DNA of 64,000 bases, from contig JAGFNW010000008.1 of assembly GCA_017592665.1 (NCBI GenBank), positions 1 to 64,000 of the forward strand, written 5' to 3'. A program made the position numbers and the translations under genes. Shown in pieces: positions 11,881-19,739 of the stretch (within the stretch, counting starts at the first letter, position 1; each line of letters opens with the position of its first letter). The DNA is from Streptosporangiaceae bacterium NEAU-GS5. Its GTDB lineage: Bacteria; Actinomycetota; Actinomycetes; Streptosporangiales; Streptosporangiaceae. Under the pieces are notes generated by a model. The model ran no database searches. It was not told the origin of the DNA and saw nothing but the letters and a program-made list of their open reading frames with translations.

Positions 11881-12548
11881 GACGTGGCCGCCCAGTGGTA
11901 GAAGCGGGTGGCCAGCGAGTTCTCCGCAGGGTTGTACGGCGGGACGATCGGGGTGAGGTCGTCGACGATCTTGAGGAACCGCGGGTCGGCCTCCTTCCAC
12001 GCCGAGCCGATCGCCTCGTGGCTGCCGTCCGCGCGGAAGTCCTGGATGTGCAGGTAGATGCCCCGCTGCAGGAAGATCTGCCGGCGCAGGGTGCCCATCT
12101 TGTGCGGGAAGTCGGTCGCGTCCAGATCGGCGAACAGCCGCGACACCTCGGGGATGTGCTCGTGCCGCTGGGTGTTCACGATCACGATGCAGTCGAGGTG
12201 CTCCAGGTTGTCGAGCGGTTCGGCCGGCCACAGGTAGAAGCCGCTCGCCGTCGGCCGGTCCGTCGGGCCGTCCCAGTCCGGCGTCGCGACGCACTCGCCG
12301 AAGTGGGCCGCCAGGTCCTCCTCCAGCCGCTGGAACCGGGGATCCGTGGTGATCGTGCGGTGGGCGTCGGCCTCGTCGGCGACGTCCCAGTCCTGCAGGT
12401 GCACATACAGGTCGCAGTACGTGTAGACCTGCCGGCGGCGCAACCCGGCGACCTGCGGGGCCACCTCGGTGTCGAACTCGTGCAGGATCTTGGTGACGTC
12501 GTCGATGTTGCCGCGGTCGAACGTGCCCACGGTGACGATGCTCGGCAT
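11877..12548 (-). CDS. Duplicated TcmI-family polyketide cyclase
   Basis: The 223-aa product is two copies of the roughly 100-residue TcmI-type alpha/beta-barrel domain in tandem. Each half has a central YxxxxYLHxQD-like strand (YTYCDLYVHLQDW and FLQRGIYLHIQDF) and a later stretch with DPRFxxxxxDL. TcmI-family proteins guide aromatic ring closure of poly-beta-keto chains, usually in type II PKS pathways, and are normally single-domain. The start is supported by GAGGAG eight bases upstream. The gene lies 11 bases after the halogenase-like gene and overlaps the SDR gene by four bases. A cyclase of this kind beside a type I PKS with a reducing module is unusual. Confidence 0.85.
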   Translation of the reverse strand: MPSIVTVGTFDRGNIDDVTKILHEFDTEVAPQVAGLRRRQVYTYCDLYVHLQDWDVADEADAHRTITTDPRFQRLEEDLAAHFGECVATPDWDGPTDRPTASGFYLWPAEPLDNLEHLDCIVIVNTQRHEHIPEVSRLFADLDATDFPHKMGTLRRQIFLQRGIYLHIQDFRADGSHEAIGSAWKEADPRFLKIVDDLTPIVPPYNPAENSLATRFYHWAATS

Positions 12549-12559
12549 GTGCTTTCTCC

Positions 12560-13813
12560 TCACGCGCGCTCTGGCTCGAGGACTTCGGACCCCAGCGGGT
12601 CGAATCCGGCGACGTCGGGCAGCGCCTTGATGCCGGAGATCAGGGAGATGAAGCCGCCCTGCAGGTTGCCGTCGGCGTCGCGGACGGCCTCTGCGGCGCG
12701 CTCCATGTAGATCTGGCGCAGCCGCGTCGGGTCGTAGAAGAAGGAGATGAAGGAGAGGAACTCGTTGTAGAGCTGCCGGTAGATCAGCTCGTACCGGGCC
12801 AGCGCGCGATCGGTGTCGGCGGCGTTGTTCAGCGCGGCGTCGAGGGTCCGCGCGGCCATCCAGGCGCCGGAGGTGCCGAGCCAGACGCCCTGGGAGAACA
12901 GCGGGTCGATGAATCCGGCCGCGTCGCCGACCGAGAGCCAGCCGGGCCCGTAGAAGCGGTCGCAGATGTGCGACCAGTCGCGCGTGGTCCGCACCACGTC
13001 GACGCGCTCGGCGCCGACGATCATCTTCGCGGCGACCTCGCTGGAGGCCAGCGCGTCTTCGAAGACCTGCTCCTGCGTACGGCCGCCGGCGGTCTTGGCC
13101 GCCAGCAGGTCGACCGGGAGGACGTGGCCGAGGCTCAGTTTGTCGGCGGCCACCGGGATCCCCCACAGCCAGCCGCCGCCCTTGACCGACTCCACCAGGA
13201 TGTCGCCCTGACGGCCGTTCGACAGCGGCTCGAACGGGCTGAAGTAGCTCCAGATCGCGACGTTGCGCAGGTTCTCCTGCCACGCCACCTCCGTGAGCTT
13301 GCGGGAAACGGCCCGGCTCTGACCCGACGCGTCGACGACGAACTGTGCGGTCACGCGGTGCTTGTGGCCGCCACGCCGGTAGACGACGCCCTCGACCGTG
13401 CCGTCCGCGGCGGTGATCAGGTCGACGACCTGCGCCTCCTCCTCCACCTCCACGCCGAGCCGGCGCGCGTTGTCCAGCAGCAGCTGGTCGAACTCGCTGC
13501 GGACGACATGCCAGGAGTGGTCATAGCGGCCCGCCTGGCCGAACGAGACACGCCAGGGGTCGGGGTCGCTGCCCCACACCAAGGTGACGCCGTACTTCCG
13601 CTGGAACCGGGCCTCGAGCTCGTCGATCAGGCCCAGCTGCTCCATCACGGGGATGACGCCGGTGATCATGGACTCACCGATGTGATAGCGCGGGAAGCGC
13701 TCGCGTTCGAGCACCAGCACCTGCCGGCCGCGCTTGGCCAGCAGGGCGGCGGTCGTCGAACCCGCCGGCCCTCCCCCGACGACCACGACGTCGTACTGCC
13801 GAATTTCGGACAT
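12560..13813 (-). CDS. Flavin-dependent halogenase-like FAD monooxygenase
   Basis: The 417-aa protein has an N-terminal FAD-binding GGGPAGS motif, the RFPRYHIGES segment shared by flavin halogenases, the halogenase signature WxWxIP (WLWGIP), and a second FAD segment beginning GDAAGFIDPLFSQG. This favours a halogenase of the phenol/pyrrole/tethered-substrate group over an ordinary hydroxylase. Halogenation itself is an inference, because some relatives with the same fold hydroxylate or oxidise. A strong GGAGGG lies seven bases before the ATG. The gene sits in the run cyclase-SDR downstream and P450 upstream. The enzyme would need reduced FAD from a separate flavin reductase, and none is encoded in this window. 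Confidence 0.85.
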   Translation of the reverse strand: MSEIRQYDVVVVGGGPAGSTTAALLAKRGRQVLVLERERFPRYHIGESMITGVIPVMEQLGLIDELEARFQRKYGVTLVWGSDPDPWRVSFGQAGRYDHSWHVVRSEFDQLLLDNARRLGVEVEEEAQVVDLITAADGTVEGVVYRRGGHKHRVTAQFVVDASGQSRAVSRKLTEVAWQENLRNVAIWSYFSPFEPLSNGRQGDILVESVKGGGWLWGIPVAADKLSLGHVLPVDLLAAKTAGGRTQEQVFEDALASSEVAAKMIVGAERVDVVRTTRDWSHICDRFYGPGWLSVGDAAGFIDPLFSQGVWLGTSGAWMAARTLDAALNNAADTDRALARYELIYRQLYNEFLSFISFFYDPTRLRQIYMERAAEAVRDADGNLQGGFISLISGIKALPDVAGFDPLGSEVLEPERA

Positions 13814-13861
13814 GCGAAGTCCCTCCATGTACTTTGCGGGTAATCACGGGTTGTGAATGGG

Positions 13862-15085
13862 TCACCAGGTGACCGGGAGCTCCACTGGGCCGCACGCCTG
13901 CGGTGAGTGGTAGGTGAAACGCAGTTCTTCCTCAGGTATGGCGAGCCGCAGATCCGGAATCCGCCGGAACAGGGTGAGGTAGACGATCTCCAGCTGGAGC
14001 GGTGCGAGCGCGTGCGCCAGGCACCGGTGCGGCCCGTGTCCGAAGGCGATGTGCCGCGCCCCGGATTCCTCCCGCAGCAGGTCGAGGCTGTTGGCGTCCG
14101 GGCATAGGGCGGTGTCGCGGTTGGCGAGCACGAGGGGCAGCGCCACCCCGTCTCCCGCGCGGAAAAGCGTCTCGCCGACCCAGACGTCCTCCAGCGCCAC
14201 CCGCATCGGCGTGGCATCGTTCAGCGAGTAGTAACGCACTATCTCGCTCACGGCCCCGGCCATGCGATCCGGTTCCGTCAGCAGCAATCGTCTGTCGGCC
14301 GGATTCCGCAGCAGTTCGGCGACGCCGAGCGAGATGAGGGTGGCGATCGTCTTGTGGTTGCCGACCGTCAGCAGATGCAGCAGGCTCGCCGTCTCACCGC
14401 GATCCACCCGGCCCGTCTTCTGCAGATAGTGGCTGATCCGGTGGCTGATGAGGTCGTCGCCGAGGTCGTTCTCCTTCTCGGCCAGCACGCCGTCGAGATG
14501 ACCGTGCAGCCGGGCGGCCGCGGCCTCCTCCAGAGCGGAGGTGTCGCTCCTCACCAGCAGCTCTTCGGTGTACGTGCGGACCTTCGCCAGCTCCTCGGTC
14601 GGAATGCCGAGCAGGATCTCCTGCATGCGCCAGGCCGCCGCGACCGACAGATGCGGCACGAGGTCCACGGGCCGCTCCGGCATCCGGGCGATCTCGTCCA
14701 CGACCTCGTCGATCGCCTGCTGGATGCGCGGCCGCATTTTGGCAAGCCGGGTGCCGGAGAAATATCCGCTGATCGACTTTCTTTCCTGCAGGTGCTCGGG
14801 GCCGTCGAGGTTGGGCAGGAAGGGCGCGAAGTGCTTGAGCTTGTCCAGCGCCCGCGCGGAGAGCTTGGGGAAGTCGGCCCGTGTCTTGTCGGCGCTGAAC
14901 CGACGATCGGACAGCACCAGGCGGGCGTATTCGAGATTGGCGATGACCCAGACGATCTGGCCCGTCGGCAGCCGCGCGCGCCCGATCCCCTTTTCCCGCA
15001 TCAGCTCGTATTCGGCCGGGATCTCCTCGGGACGCGCGCGTCTGAGCGGGAAACCCGGAAGAGCCGTCTCGTCGATGTCGGTCAT
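13862..15085 (-). CDS. Cytochrome P450 monooxygenase
   Basis: This 407-aa soluble class I bacterial P450 has the K-helix ExxR (SEIVRYY) and the heme-binding loop FGHGPHRCLA with the axial Cys. The I-helix reads VGNHKTIATLI where most actinomycete P450s have AGHETT. The conserved Thr is present, but the acidic residue used in proton delivery is replaced by Lys. The ATG has GGAG six bases upstream. The gene lies between the halogenase-like and antiporter genes and probably oxidises the polyketide product. It would need a ferredoxin and ferredoxin reductase from elsewhere. The altered I-helix may mean atypical chemistry rather than plain hydroxylation. Confidence 0.95.
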   Translation of the reverse strand: MTDIDETALPGFPLRRARPEEIPAEYELMREKGIGRARLPTGQIVWVIANLEYARLVLSDRRFSADKTRADFPKLSARALDKLKHFAPFLPNLDGPEHLQERKSISGYFSGTRLAKMRPRIQQAIDEVVDEIARMPERPVDLVPHLSVAAAWRMQEILLGIPTEELAKVRTYTEELLVRSDTSALEEAAAARLHGHLDGVLAEKENDLGDDLISHRISHYLQKTGRVDRGETASLLHLLTVGNHKTIATLISLGVAELLRNPADRRLLLTEPDRMAGAVSEIVRYYSLNDATPMRVALEDVWVGETLFRAGDGVALPLVLANRDTALCPDANSLDLLREESGARHIAFGHGPHRCLAHALAPLQLEIVYLTLFRRIPDLRLAIPEEELRFTYHSPQACGPVELPVTW

Positions 15086-15129
15086 GAGGTCTCCAGCTCC
15101 GCGACAAAATGGACGTCGTCTACCTGGCA

Positions 15130-16497
15130 TCAATGTGACAGCGCCGACTTGAGCGGCACTCGTGCCTGGCTCGAACGCCGCATCAGGGGTCCCGTGACCG
15201 CCGTCGTGATCACCGCGACCAGCACGAGGATCGTGAAGCCCAGCTGGTTGACCAGCCCGTATTGCAGGCCGATGGAGGCGACCACGAGCTCGGTGATGCC
15301 GCGGCAGTTCATCAGCACGCCCAGCTGGAGGGCCTGCCGGCCGGGCAGCCCGGCCAGCCGGGTGAAGCCGCTCACGCCGGCGAACTTGGCCGCCATCGCG
15401 GCGAACAGGACCACGGCGAACAGCAGCCAGTGCCCGAGGTCGGTGCCCAAAAGCCCGATCGACGTGCTCAGCCCGACCCCGGCGAAGAACAGCGGCAGCA
15501 GGATCGCCACCGCGAACCCGTGCAGCTGCTTGTCGATGTTCTGCACCGCCTGCGAGTCGCGCGGCACGGCCGTGCCGAACAAGAACGCCCCGAGGACCGG
15601 GTGCAGGCCGATGAGCTGGGTCAGCGCGGCGAACCCGATGGCGCCGACGGCCAGCATCGCCAGCAGCAGCTGCTGAGACCTGACCTGGCGGACCAGGACG
15701 GCAAGGCCTGGCCGTACGCACATGAAGGTGGCGGCCACCAGGGCGGCGGCCATGGCCGCGGTGGTGGCGATCTGACCGGTGCCGCTCACGCCGGACGTGG
15801 CGAGGATGAGCGTGAGCACCGTCCAGGCGACCCCATCACCGATCGCGGCGCAGGAAATCGACATCGCCCCGATCGGGGTCCGGTCGAGGCCGAGGTCCAC
15901 GAGGATCCTGGCGAGCACCGGCAGGGCGGTGATGGCCAGCGCGAGGCCGAAGAACAGCTTCGTGCCGGCACCGTGCGGCGGTCCGGACAGCATCGGGCCG
16001 CTGGCGAGAGCGATGCCGAGGCCGGCCAGGAACGGCAGCCCCATCCCGCCGAGCACCCCCGCGGCCACCAGCCGGCGGCCCGCGATGGCATCCGGCCGGA
16101 ACTCGCAGCCGAGCAGGAACATGAACATGATGAGCCCCAGCTGCGCCGCCTTGTCCAGCTCCTCCAGGACCTTCGGGGTGAACAGCCAGACGTGGGCCGA
16201 GGGCCACAGCAGCCCGAGCGCGGACGGCCCGAGCAGCAGCCCGCCGAGGATCTCCCCCAGCACGGGCGGCTGCTTCCAGCGGCGCAAAATGGCGCCGAAC
16301 AGATGGCAGACGAACAGGACGACGGCCACGGCGAGCAGGAATCGCGCCAGCGGATCGAACTGGCGGTGCTCGGCCGTGCCGTACGTCATGCGTCCCCACA
16401 GGACGGCGGCGCCGGCCAGCGTCACGAGCCCGGCCACCACCCCCAGCCGCACATGCCTGCCTGGTCTGTGCGAAGACGAAATATCAGCACCGGCCAC
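15130..16497 (-). CDS. CPA2-family cation/proton antiporter (Kef/NhaA-like)
   Basis: The ~455-aa integral membrane protein has about a dozen hydrophobic segments. It has the CPA2 features GEILGGLLLGPSALG near the N-terminus and the core stretch AITALPVLARILVDLGL followed by AIGD. Transporters of this kind are common in ionophore and polycyclic polyketide clusters and are thought to export the product or buffer ions. Start choice: an upstream in-frame ATG at 16503 directly abuts AAAGGAG, leaving no spacer, while the GTG at 16497 has the ideal six-base spacing, so I chose GTG. No cytosolic TrkA regulatory domain is present, because the chain ends soon after the last membrane segment. Confidence 0.88.
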   Translation of the reverse strand: MAGADISSSHRPGRHVRLGVVAGLVTLAGAAVLWGRMTYGTAEHRQFDPLARFLLAVAVVLFVCHLFGAILRRWKQPPVLGEILGGLLLGPSALGLLWPSAHVWLFTPKVLEELDKAAQLGLIMFMFLLGCEFRPDAIAGRRLVAAGVLGGMGLPFLAGLGIALASGPMLSGPPHGAGTKLFFGLALAITALPVLARILVDLGLDRTPIGAMSISCAAIGDGVAWTVLTLILATSGVSGTGQIATTAAMAAALVAATFMCVRPGLAVLVRQVRSQQLLLAMLAVGAIGFAALTQLIGLHPVLGAFLFGTAVPRDSQAVQNIDKQLHGFAVAILLPLFFAGVGLSTSIGLLGTDLGHWLLFAVVLFAAMAAKFAGVSGFTRLAGLPGRQALQLGVLMNCRGITELVVASIGLQYGLVNQLGFTILVLVAVITTAVTGPLMRRSSQARVPLKSALSH

Positions 16498-16590
16498 CTT
16501 CATCTCCTTTCGCTCCGAGCCAAGGCTGGCCAGCGGTGCTCAAGGATGGCTCGACGGCCAGGCGAGCCGGTGGCGCCCAGGTCCGGGCAT

Positions 16591-16654
16591 GCCGACGCCC
16601 AGCGTCGGCGGCACGCACGCGGAGTCGTGCGCCGCCGTGACGCTGGGCGCCGGC
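16591..16654. terminator. Long hairpin between the 62-aa gene and the antiporter gene
   Basis: Two arms of about 28 bases (16591-16618 and 16627-16654), complementary apart from a few positions, flank an 8-base loop. It lies downstream of the 62-aa gene and upstream of the antiporter start on the minus strand. It could be a terminator, an attenuator or an mRNA stabiliser. No T run is visible. Confidence 0.6.
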
Positions 16655-16686
16655 GGTCGAATCGCCCTACCTAGGGGGCTTCAGAC

Positions 16687-16875
16687 CTACGGTGACGGGG
16701 TCGAGCGGCGGAGCCGTTCGGTCATTCCGGCCCGCTCTCCTTCCTCGAGTTCGCCGTACGTCTCGGAGAGCCTGTCGGCCAGGCTTCCGAGCCCCTGCTC
16801 GCCCGGCCGGGTCAACCGCTCCCGGTAGGCGCCTTTCAGCCGTTCGACCTCGTCGGGTGTCAGTGGCTGGTTCAT
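16687..16875 (-). CDS. Small acidic/basic hypothetical protein (62 aa)
   Basis: I do not recognise this protein. It begins MNQPLTPDEVERLKG and is rich in Glu, Arg, Gly and Leu, with predicted helices, no Cys, no signal peptide and no membrane segment. The start is fixed by an excellent AGAAGGAGG six bases before the ATG; a longer in-frame start at 16911 has no such support. It sits between the drug-efflux gene and the antiporter gene on the same strand, with the long hairpin right after it. The strong ribosome-binding site and actinomycete codon use argue that it is translated. A regulatory or assembly-factor role is possible but unsupported. Confidence 0.65.
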   Translation of the reverse strand: MNQPLTPDEVERLKGAYRERLTRPGEQGLGSLADRLSETYGELEEGERAGMTERLRRSTPSP

Positions 16876-16914
16876 TGGGATCCTCCTTCTTTTCACGTGG
16901 GCCCATCCCACGGC

Positions 16915-18429
16915 TTACGCCGGTCGGCCGGCCTGTTCCGGCGACCGCGGCACGGCGGCTTCCTCGCCAGGCGGCGCGTCAACGTCGCGCAGCCGGCTGG
17001 CGAACACCACGGCGAGCGCCATGAATCCGGCGGCGATCGCGAACACGACGCCCACGCTGCTGGTGAACGCGCTGACCGCGCTGTCGCGGGCCGATCCGGT
17101 GAGCGTCTTGACGGCGGTCAGCTCGACGCCCGGCTCGTCCCGGGCGAACAGGCGGCGGAGCACGGAGCCGAACGCGGCCGCGCCGATCGCGCCGCCGAGC
17201 ACCTGATAGAACCGCAGGCCGGCGAGGGCCACCCCCAGCTGCTGCGGCGGCGCCGTGTCCTGCACCAGGGTGATCAAGCGGCCGAGCAGCAGGCCGAAGC
17301 CCAGGCCGAGCAGGGTCAGCTCGCCCCGGATCAGCCACAGGGACGTGGCCGGCCCGATGAACGCGAACGACGCCAGGGCCACGGTGGCCGTCGCCGTGCC
17401 CGCGACCATCGCGGTGCGAAGCGACAGGCCGAGCCGGGGCCCCGCGAGCCCGGTCGCCGTGATGCCCGCGGCCAGGAAGACCAGGAACAGGCCGGTGCTG
17501 GTGGCGCTGACGTTCCGGGCGACCTGCAGATACATGAGCATGTAGATGACCACGCCCACCAGGGCGATGCCCTGCAGCGTCTGGATGAGGTAGCTGCTGC
17601 GCACGGACCGGATCCGGAACAGCGACAGCGGCATGATCGGCGATTCGGCCGTGACCTGGCGCCACAGGAACAGGGCGAGCGTGACCGCCCCGGCGACCGC
17701 CAGCGCGATGATCACCGGCGAGGTCCAGGCGTACTCCTGGCCGCCCCAGTCGGCGACCAGCAGCACGCAGCCGGCGAACGTCCCGGCCAGCGCGGCGCCC
17801 CAGAAGTCGATCGAGCCGGCGGCGGGTTTGCGCGGGAAGCGGAACACCGCGAGCGCCCCGATCAGGATCAGCACTCCGAGCGGGAGGTTCACGTAGAAGA
17901 TCCAGCGCCAGATGCCGTGGTCGGCGAAGAACCCGCCGACGGGAGGACCGACGGTCAGGCCGACGCCGAAGACGACGCCGGCGAGGCCGCTGGGCCCGGC
18001 GCCCGCGCCGGGCTTGCGCCCGCCGGGCCGCACCATGGCCAGATAGGCGGCGGCGATCATGGTGACGCTGATCAGGCCGCCGGCGCCGAGGCCCTGCAGC
18101 GCCCGGAACAGCACGAGCTGCAGGATCGACTGCGACAACCCGCACAGCATCGAGCTGCCGACGAAGACGGCGACCACGCTGATGAACACCCGGCGTGGCC
18201 CGTATAAGTCGCACAGCCGCCCGTAGAGCGGGACCGCGACGGTGGCGCCCAGGCTGAACGCGGTGACCACCCACGGCATCTGGTCGAGGCCGTGCACCGG
18301 GTCGAGATCCGAGGCGATCCTGACCAGCGCCGCGGAGACGACGTTCTGGTCGAGGATGGCCAGGATGATCGTGAAGAGGCAGACCAGCACGGCGATCCGG
18401 TACTGGGTCTTGGTCAGAGTCGCTGGCAT
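16915..18429 (-). CDS. DHA2-type MFS drug efflux transporter (EmrB/QacA family)
   Basis: The 504-aa protein has about 14 hydrophobic helices. It has the MFS motif in LYGRLCDLYGPRR between helices 2 and 3, LDQNVVSAAL in helix 1 (motif D1 of DHA2 pumps) and GVGLTVGPPVGGFF in helix 5 (antiporter motif C). Such pumps export antibiotics with the proton gradient and commonly give self-resistance inside a cluster. The start at 18429 lies one base after the expected transcription start of a strong promoter (-35 TTGACT, 17-base spacer, -10 TATCGT), so the mRNA would be nearly leaderless. The divergent TetR gene and the palindrome across this promoter suggest ligand-released repression. Confidence 0.93.
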   Translation of the reverse strand: MPATLTKTQYRIAVLVCLFTIILAILDQNVVSAALVRIASDLDPVHGLDQMPWVVTAFSLGATVAVPLYGRLCDLYGPRRVFISVVAVFVGSSMLCGLSQSILQLVLFRALQGLGAGGLISVTMIAAAYLAMVRPGGRKPGAGAGPSGLAGVVFGVGLTVGPPVGGFFADHGIWRWIFYVNLPLGVLILIGALAVFRFPRKPAAGSIDFWGAALAGTFAGCVLLVADWGGQEYAWTSPVIIALAVAGAVTLALFLWRQVTAESPIMPLSLFRIRSVRSSYLIQTLQGIALVGVVIYMLMYLQVARNVSATSTGLFLVFLAAGITATGLAGPRLGLSLRTAMVAGTATATVALASFAFIGPATSLWLIRGELTLLGLGFGLLLGRLITLVQDTAPPQQLGVALAGLRFYQVLGGAIGAAAFGSVLRRLFARDEPGVELTAVKTLTGSARDSAVSAFTSSVGVVFAIAAGFMALAVVFASRLRDVDAPPGEEAAVPRSPEQAGRPA

Positions 18430-18436
18430 GGTCACC

Positions 18437-18465
18437 ACGATACTGAGCAAATTTTACTCAGTCAA
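18437..18465 (-). promoter_or_regulatory. Promoter of the MFS pump gene
   Basis: Read on the minus strand, TTGACT (18465-18460) and TATCGT (18442-18437) are separated by exactly 17 bases. The predicted start of transcription is about one base before the MFS ATG at 18429. The TetR-type palindrome fills the spacer and touches both boxes. Confidence 0.85.
18442..18462. promoter_or_regulatory. TetR-family operator palindrome
   Basis: This is a 21-bp near-perfect palindrome, ACTGAG-n-AAA-n-TTT-n-CTCAGT. It is AT-rich against a GC-rich background and lies between the divergent TetR and MFS genes. Its position over the MFS promoter spacer is classic for steric repression. It is about 30 bases upstream of the TetR -10 box, so autoregulation is also likely. 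Confidence 0.85.
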
Positions 18466-18494
18466 TATATAGACGCCATACAACATTGTGCTGG

Positions 18495-18500
18495 TATCAT
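18495..18500 (+). promoter_or_regulatory. -10 box of the TetR gene, leaderless arrangement
   Basis: TATCAT ends seven bases before the ATG at 18507, so the expected start of transcription is the A of the start codon. No ribosome-binding site is needed or seen. I find no convincing -35 box. Confidence 0.6.
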
Positions 18501-18506
18501 CCAGCC

Positions 18507-19145
18507 ATGGATCAGCGGGTCGGCCTCCGGGAACGCAAGAAACTGCAGACCGCACGGTCGCTTTGGGTGACGGCCATCGAGCTGTTCGCCGAGCACGGGT
18601 TCGAGAACGTCAGCGTCGCGCAGATCGCCGACGCCGCCGGCGTTTCGAAGATGACCGTCTTCAACTACTTCCCCACCAAGGAAGACCTCGTGCTGCGGCC
18701 GCTCGAGGAGCACATAGACGAGCCGGCCCGGTTGATCCGCCAGTGCCTGGCCGAGGCGTCCGGGCTGGGCCCGCTCCGCGCGTTCGTGCTGAAGTGCATC
18801 GCCGAGCACGATCCGATCGTCGGCATGAACGACGGCCCGCGCGTCCTCGCGGTCTACCGGGTCATGCTGGGCACGCCGGCGCTGTTCCAGCGGGCCGGCC
18901 GCTTCGCCGTGCAGAGCGAGGAGCTGGTCGCCGAGACGCTGCGCACGCGGCTGCCGGACATGGTCGCCCGGATCGCGGCCGCGCAGATCATCGGTGTGCT
19001 CAGCGCGCTGCGCGCGCGAAACCTTGAGCGGCTGCTGGCCGGCGAGAAGCCGGCCGCGGTCGAGCCGGACGCCACGGCCGACGCCAACCTCGCCTTCGAC
19101 CTGCTCGAACACGGCCTCGGCGAGCACTTCGACGCGCTCACCTGA
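18507..19145 (+). CDS. TetR/AcrR-family transcriptional repressor
   Basis: The 212-aa protein has an N-terminal TetR helix-turn-helix: RERKKLQTARSL, then FAEHGFENVSVAQIADAAGV and SKMTVFNYFPTKEDLV, where FNYF is the usual recognition-helix end. The C-terminal domain of about 150 residues is of the MftR-like type common in actinomycetes and should bind a small ligand. The ATG at 18507 gives a normal N-terminus and fits the -10 box seven bases upstream. The gene is divergent from the MFS pump, with a 21-bp palindrome between them. The likely job is to repress the pump until the pathway product accumulates. Confidence 0.93.
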   Translation: MDQRVGLRERKKLQTARSLWVTAIELFAEHGFENVSVAQIADAAGVSKMTVFNYFPTKEDLVLRPLEEHIDEPARLIRQCLAEASGLGPLRAFVLKCIAEHDPIVGMNDGPRVLAVYRVMLGTPALFQRAGRFAVQSEELVAETLRTRLPDMVARIAAAQIIGVLSALRARNLERLLAGEKPAAVEPDATADANLAFDLLEHGLGEHFDALT

Positions 19146-19158
19146 CGCTTGCGCGAGC

Positions 19159-19722
19159 TCAGTAGCAGCACGTCACCGTGGCGTACTGATAGGCCGTGGG
19201 CCCGTTCTCGTCGCCCGAATGCCGGCGCCCCGTCATGATCTCGCCGTAGCCCGCCAGCGAGGTGTGACTGCTCTCCTTCATGTCGTCGGTCCAGCGCCGA
19301 TAGACCAGGTGCACGGGCTGTCCCCGCCAGGAGATCGGCTCGGCCGAGTAGTACGTGGTCATGCCGTTCTCATCGCCATCGTGATCGCGGCCGCCGATCG
19401 CGTGATCCTCGGGAGTGGCGTAGTCCGAGCCTCTCTCCTTCACCCGGACCTTGTATTGCGTGGACGGCACGATGACCTTTTCGTAGTCGATGTAGATGAA
19501 GCCGCAGTAGTACGTCGTGGAGCCGTTCTCGTCACCGTGGTGCGCCCGGCCGGTCAGCACCTGGTCCTCCGGGCAGCGGAATCTGCTGCCGGATTCCTTC
19601 ACCGTCATCGAATATCCCGGGCGAATCTGAATGTACGGCGGATTGGCGGCGACCGCGGTCGCGGGCGCCACGCTCAGCGAGACCAGGGCGGCCGCTGTGA
19701 TCGACGCGTATTTCTGATACAT
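19159..19722 (-). CDS. Secreted triple-repeat protein with GDENG motifs, paralogue A
   Basis: I do not recognise this family. The 187-aa product has a signal peptide ending near TAVAA and a mature part made of three degenerate repeats of about 45 residues. Each has a KES/KER turn, a Pro-Glu-Asp step in the first two repeats, and the core [TG]GRxHxGDENGxTxY (TGRAHHGDENG, GGRDHDGDENG, TGRRHSGDENG). The chain ends VTCCY. The threefold pattern would suit a beta-trefoil-like or beta-prism-like fold, and the acidic GDENG loops could bind metal or sugar; both are inferences. The start at 19722 is preferred over the ATG six bases earlier because GAGGGG is then six bases upstream. It lies 17 bases downstream of a close paralogue, probably co-transcribed. 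Confidence 0.85.
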   Translation of the reverse strand: MYQKYASITAAALVSLSVAPATAVAANPPYIQIRPGYSMTVKESGSRFRCPEDQVLTGRAHHGDENGSTTYYCGFIYIDYEKVIVPSTQYKVRVKERGSDYATPEDHAIGGRDHDGDENGMTTYYSAEPISWRGQPVHLVYRRWTDDMKESSHTSLAGYGEIMTGRRHSGDENGPTAYQYATVTCCY

Positions 19723-19739
19723 GTGCATCCCCTCACGGC

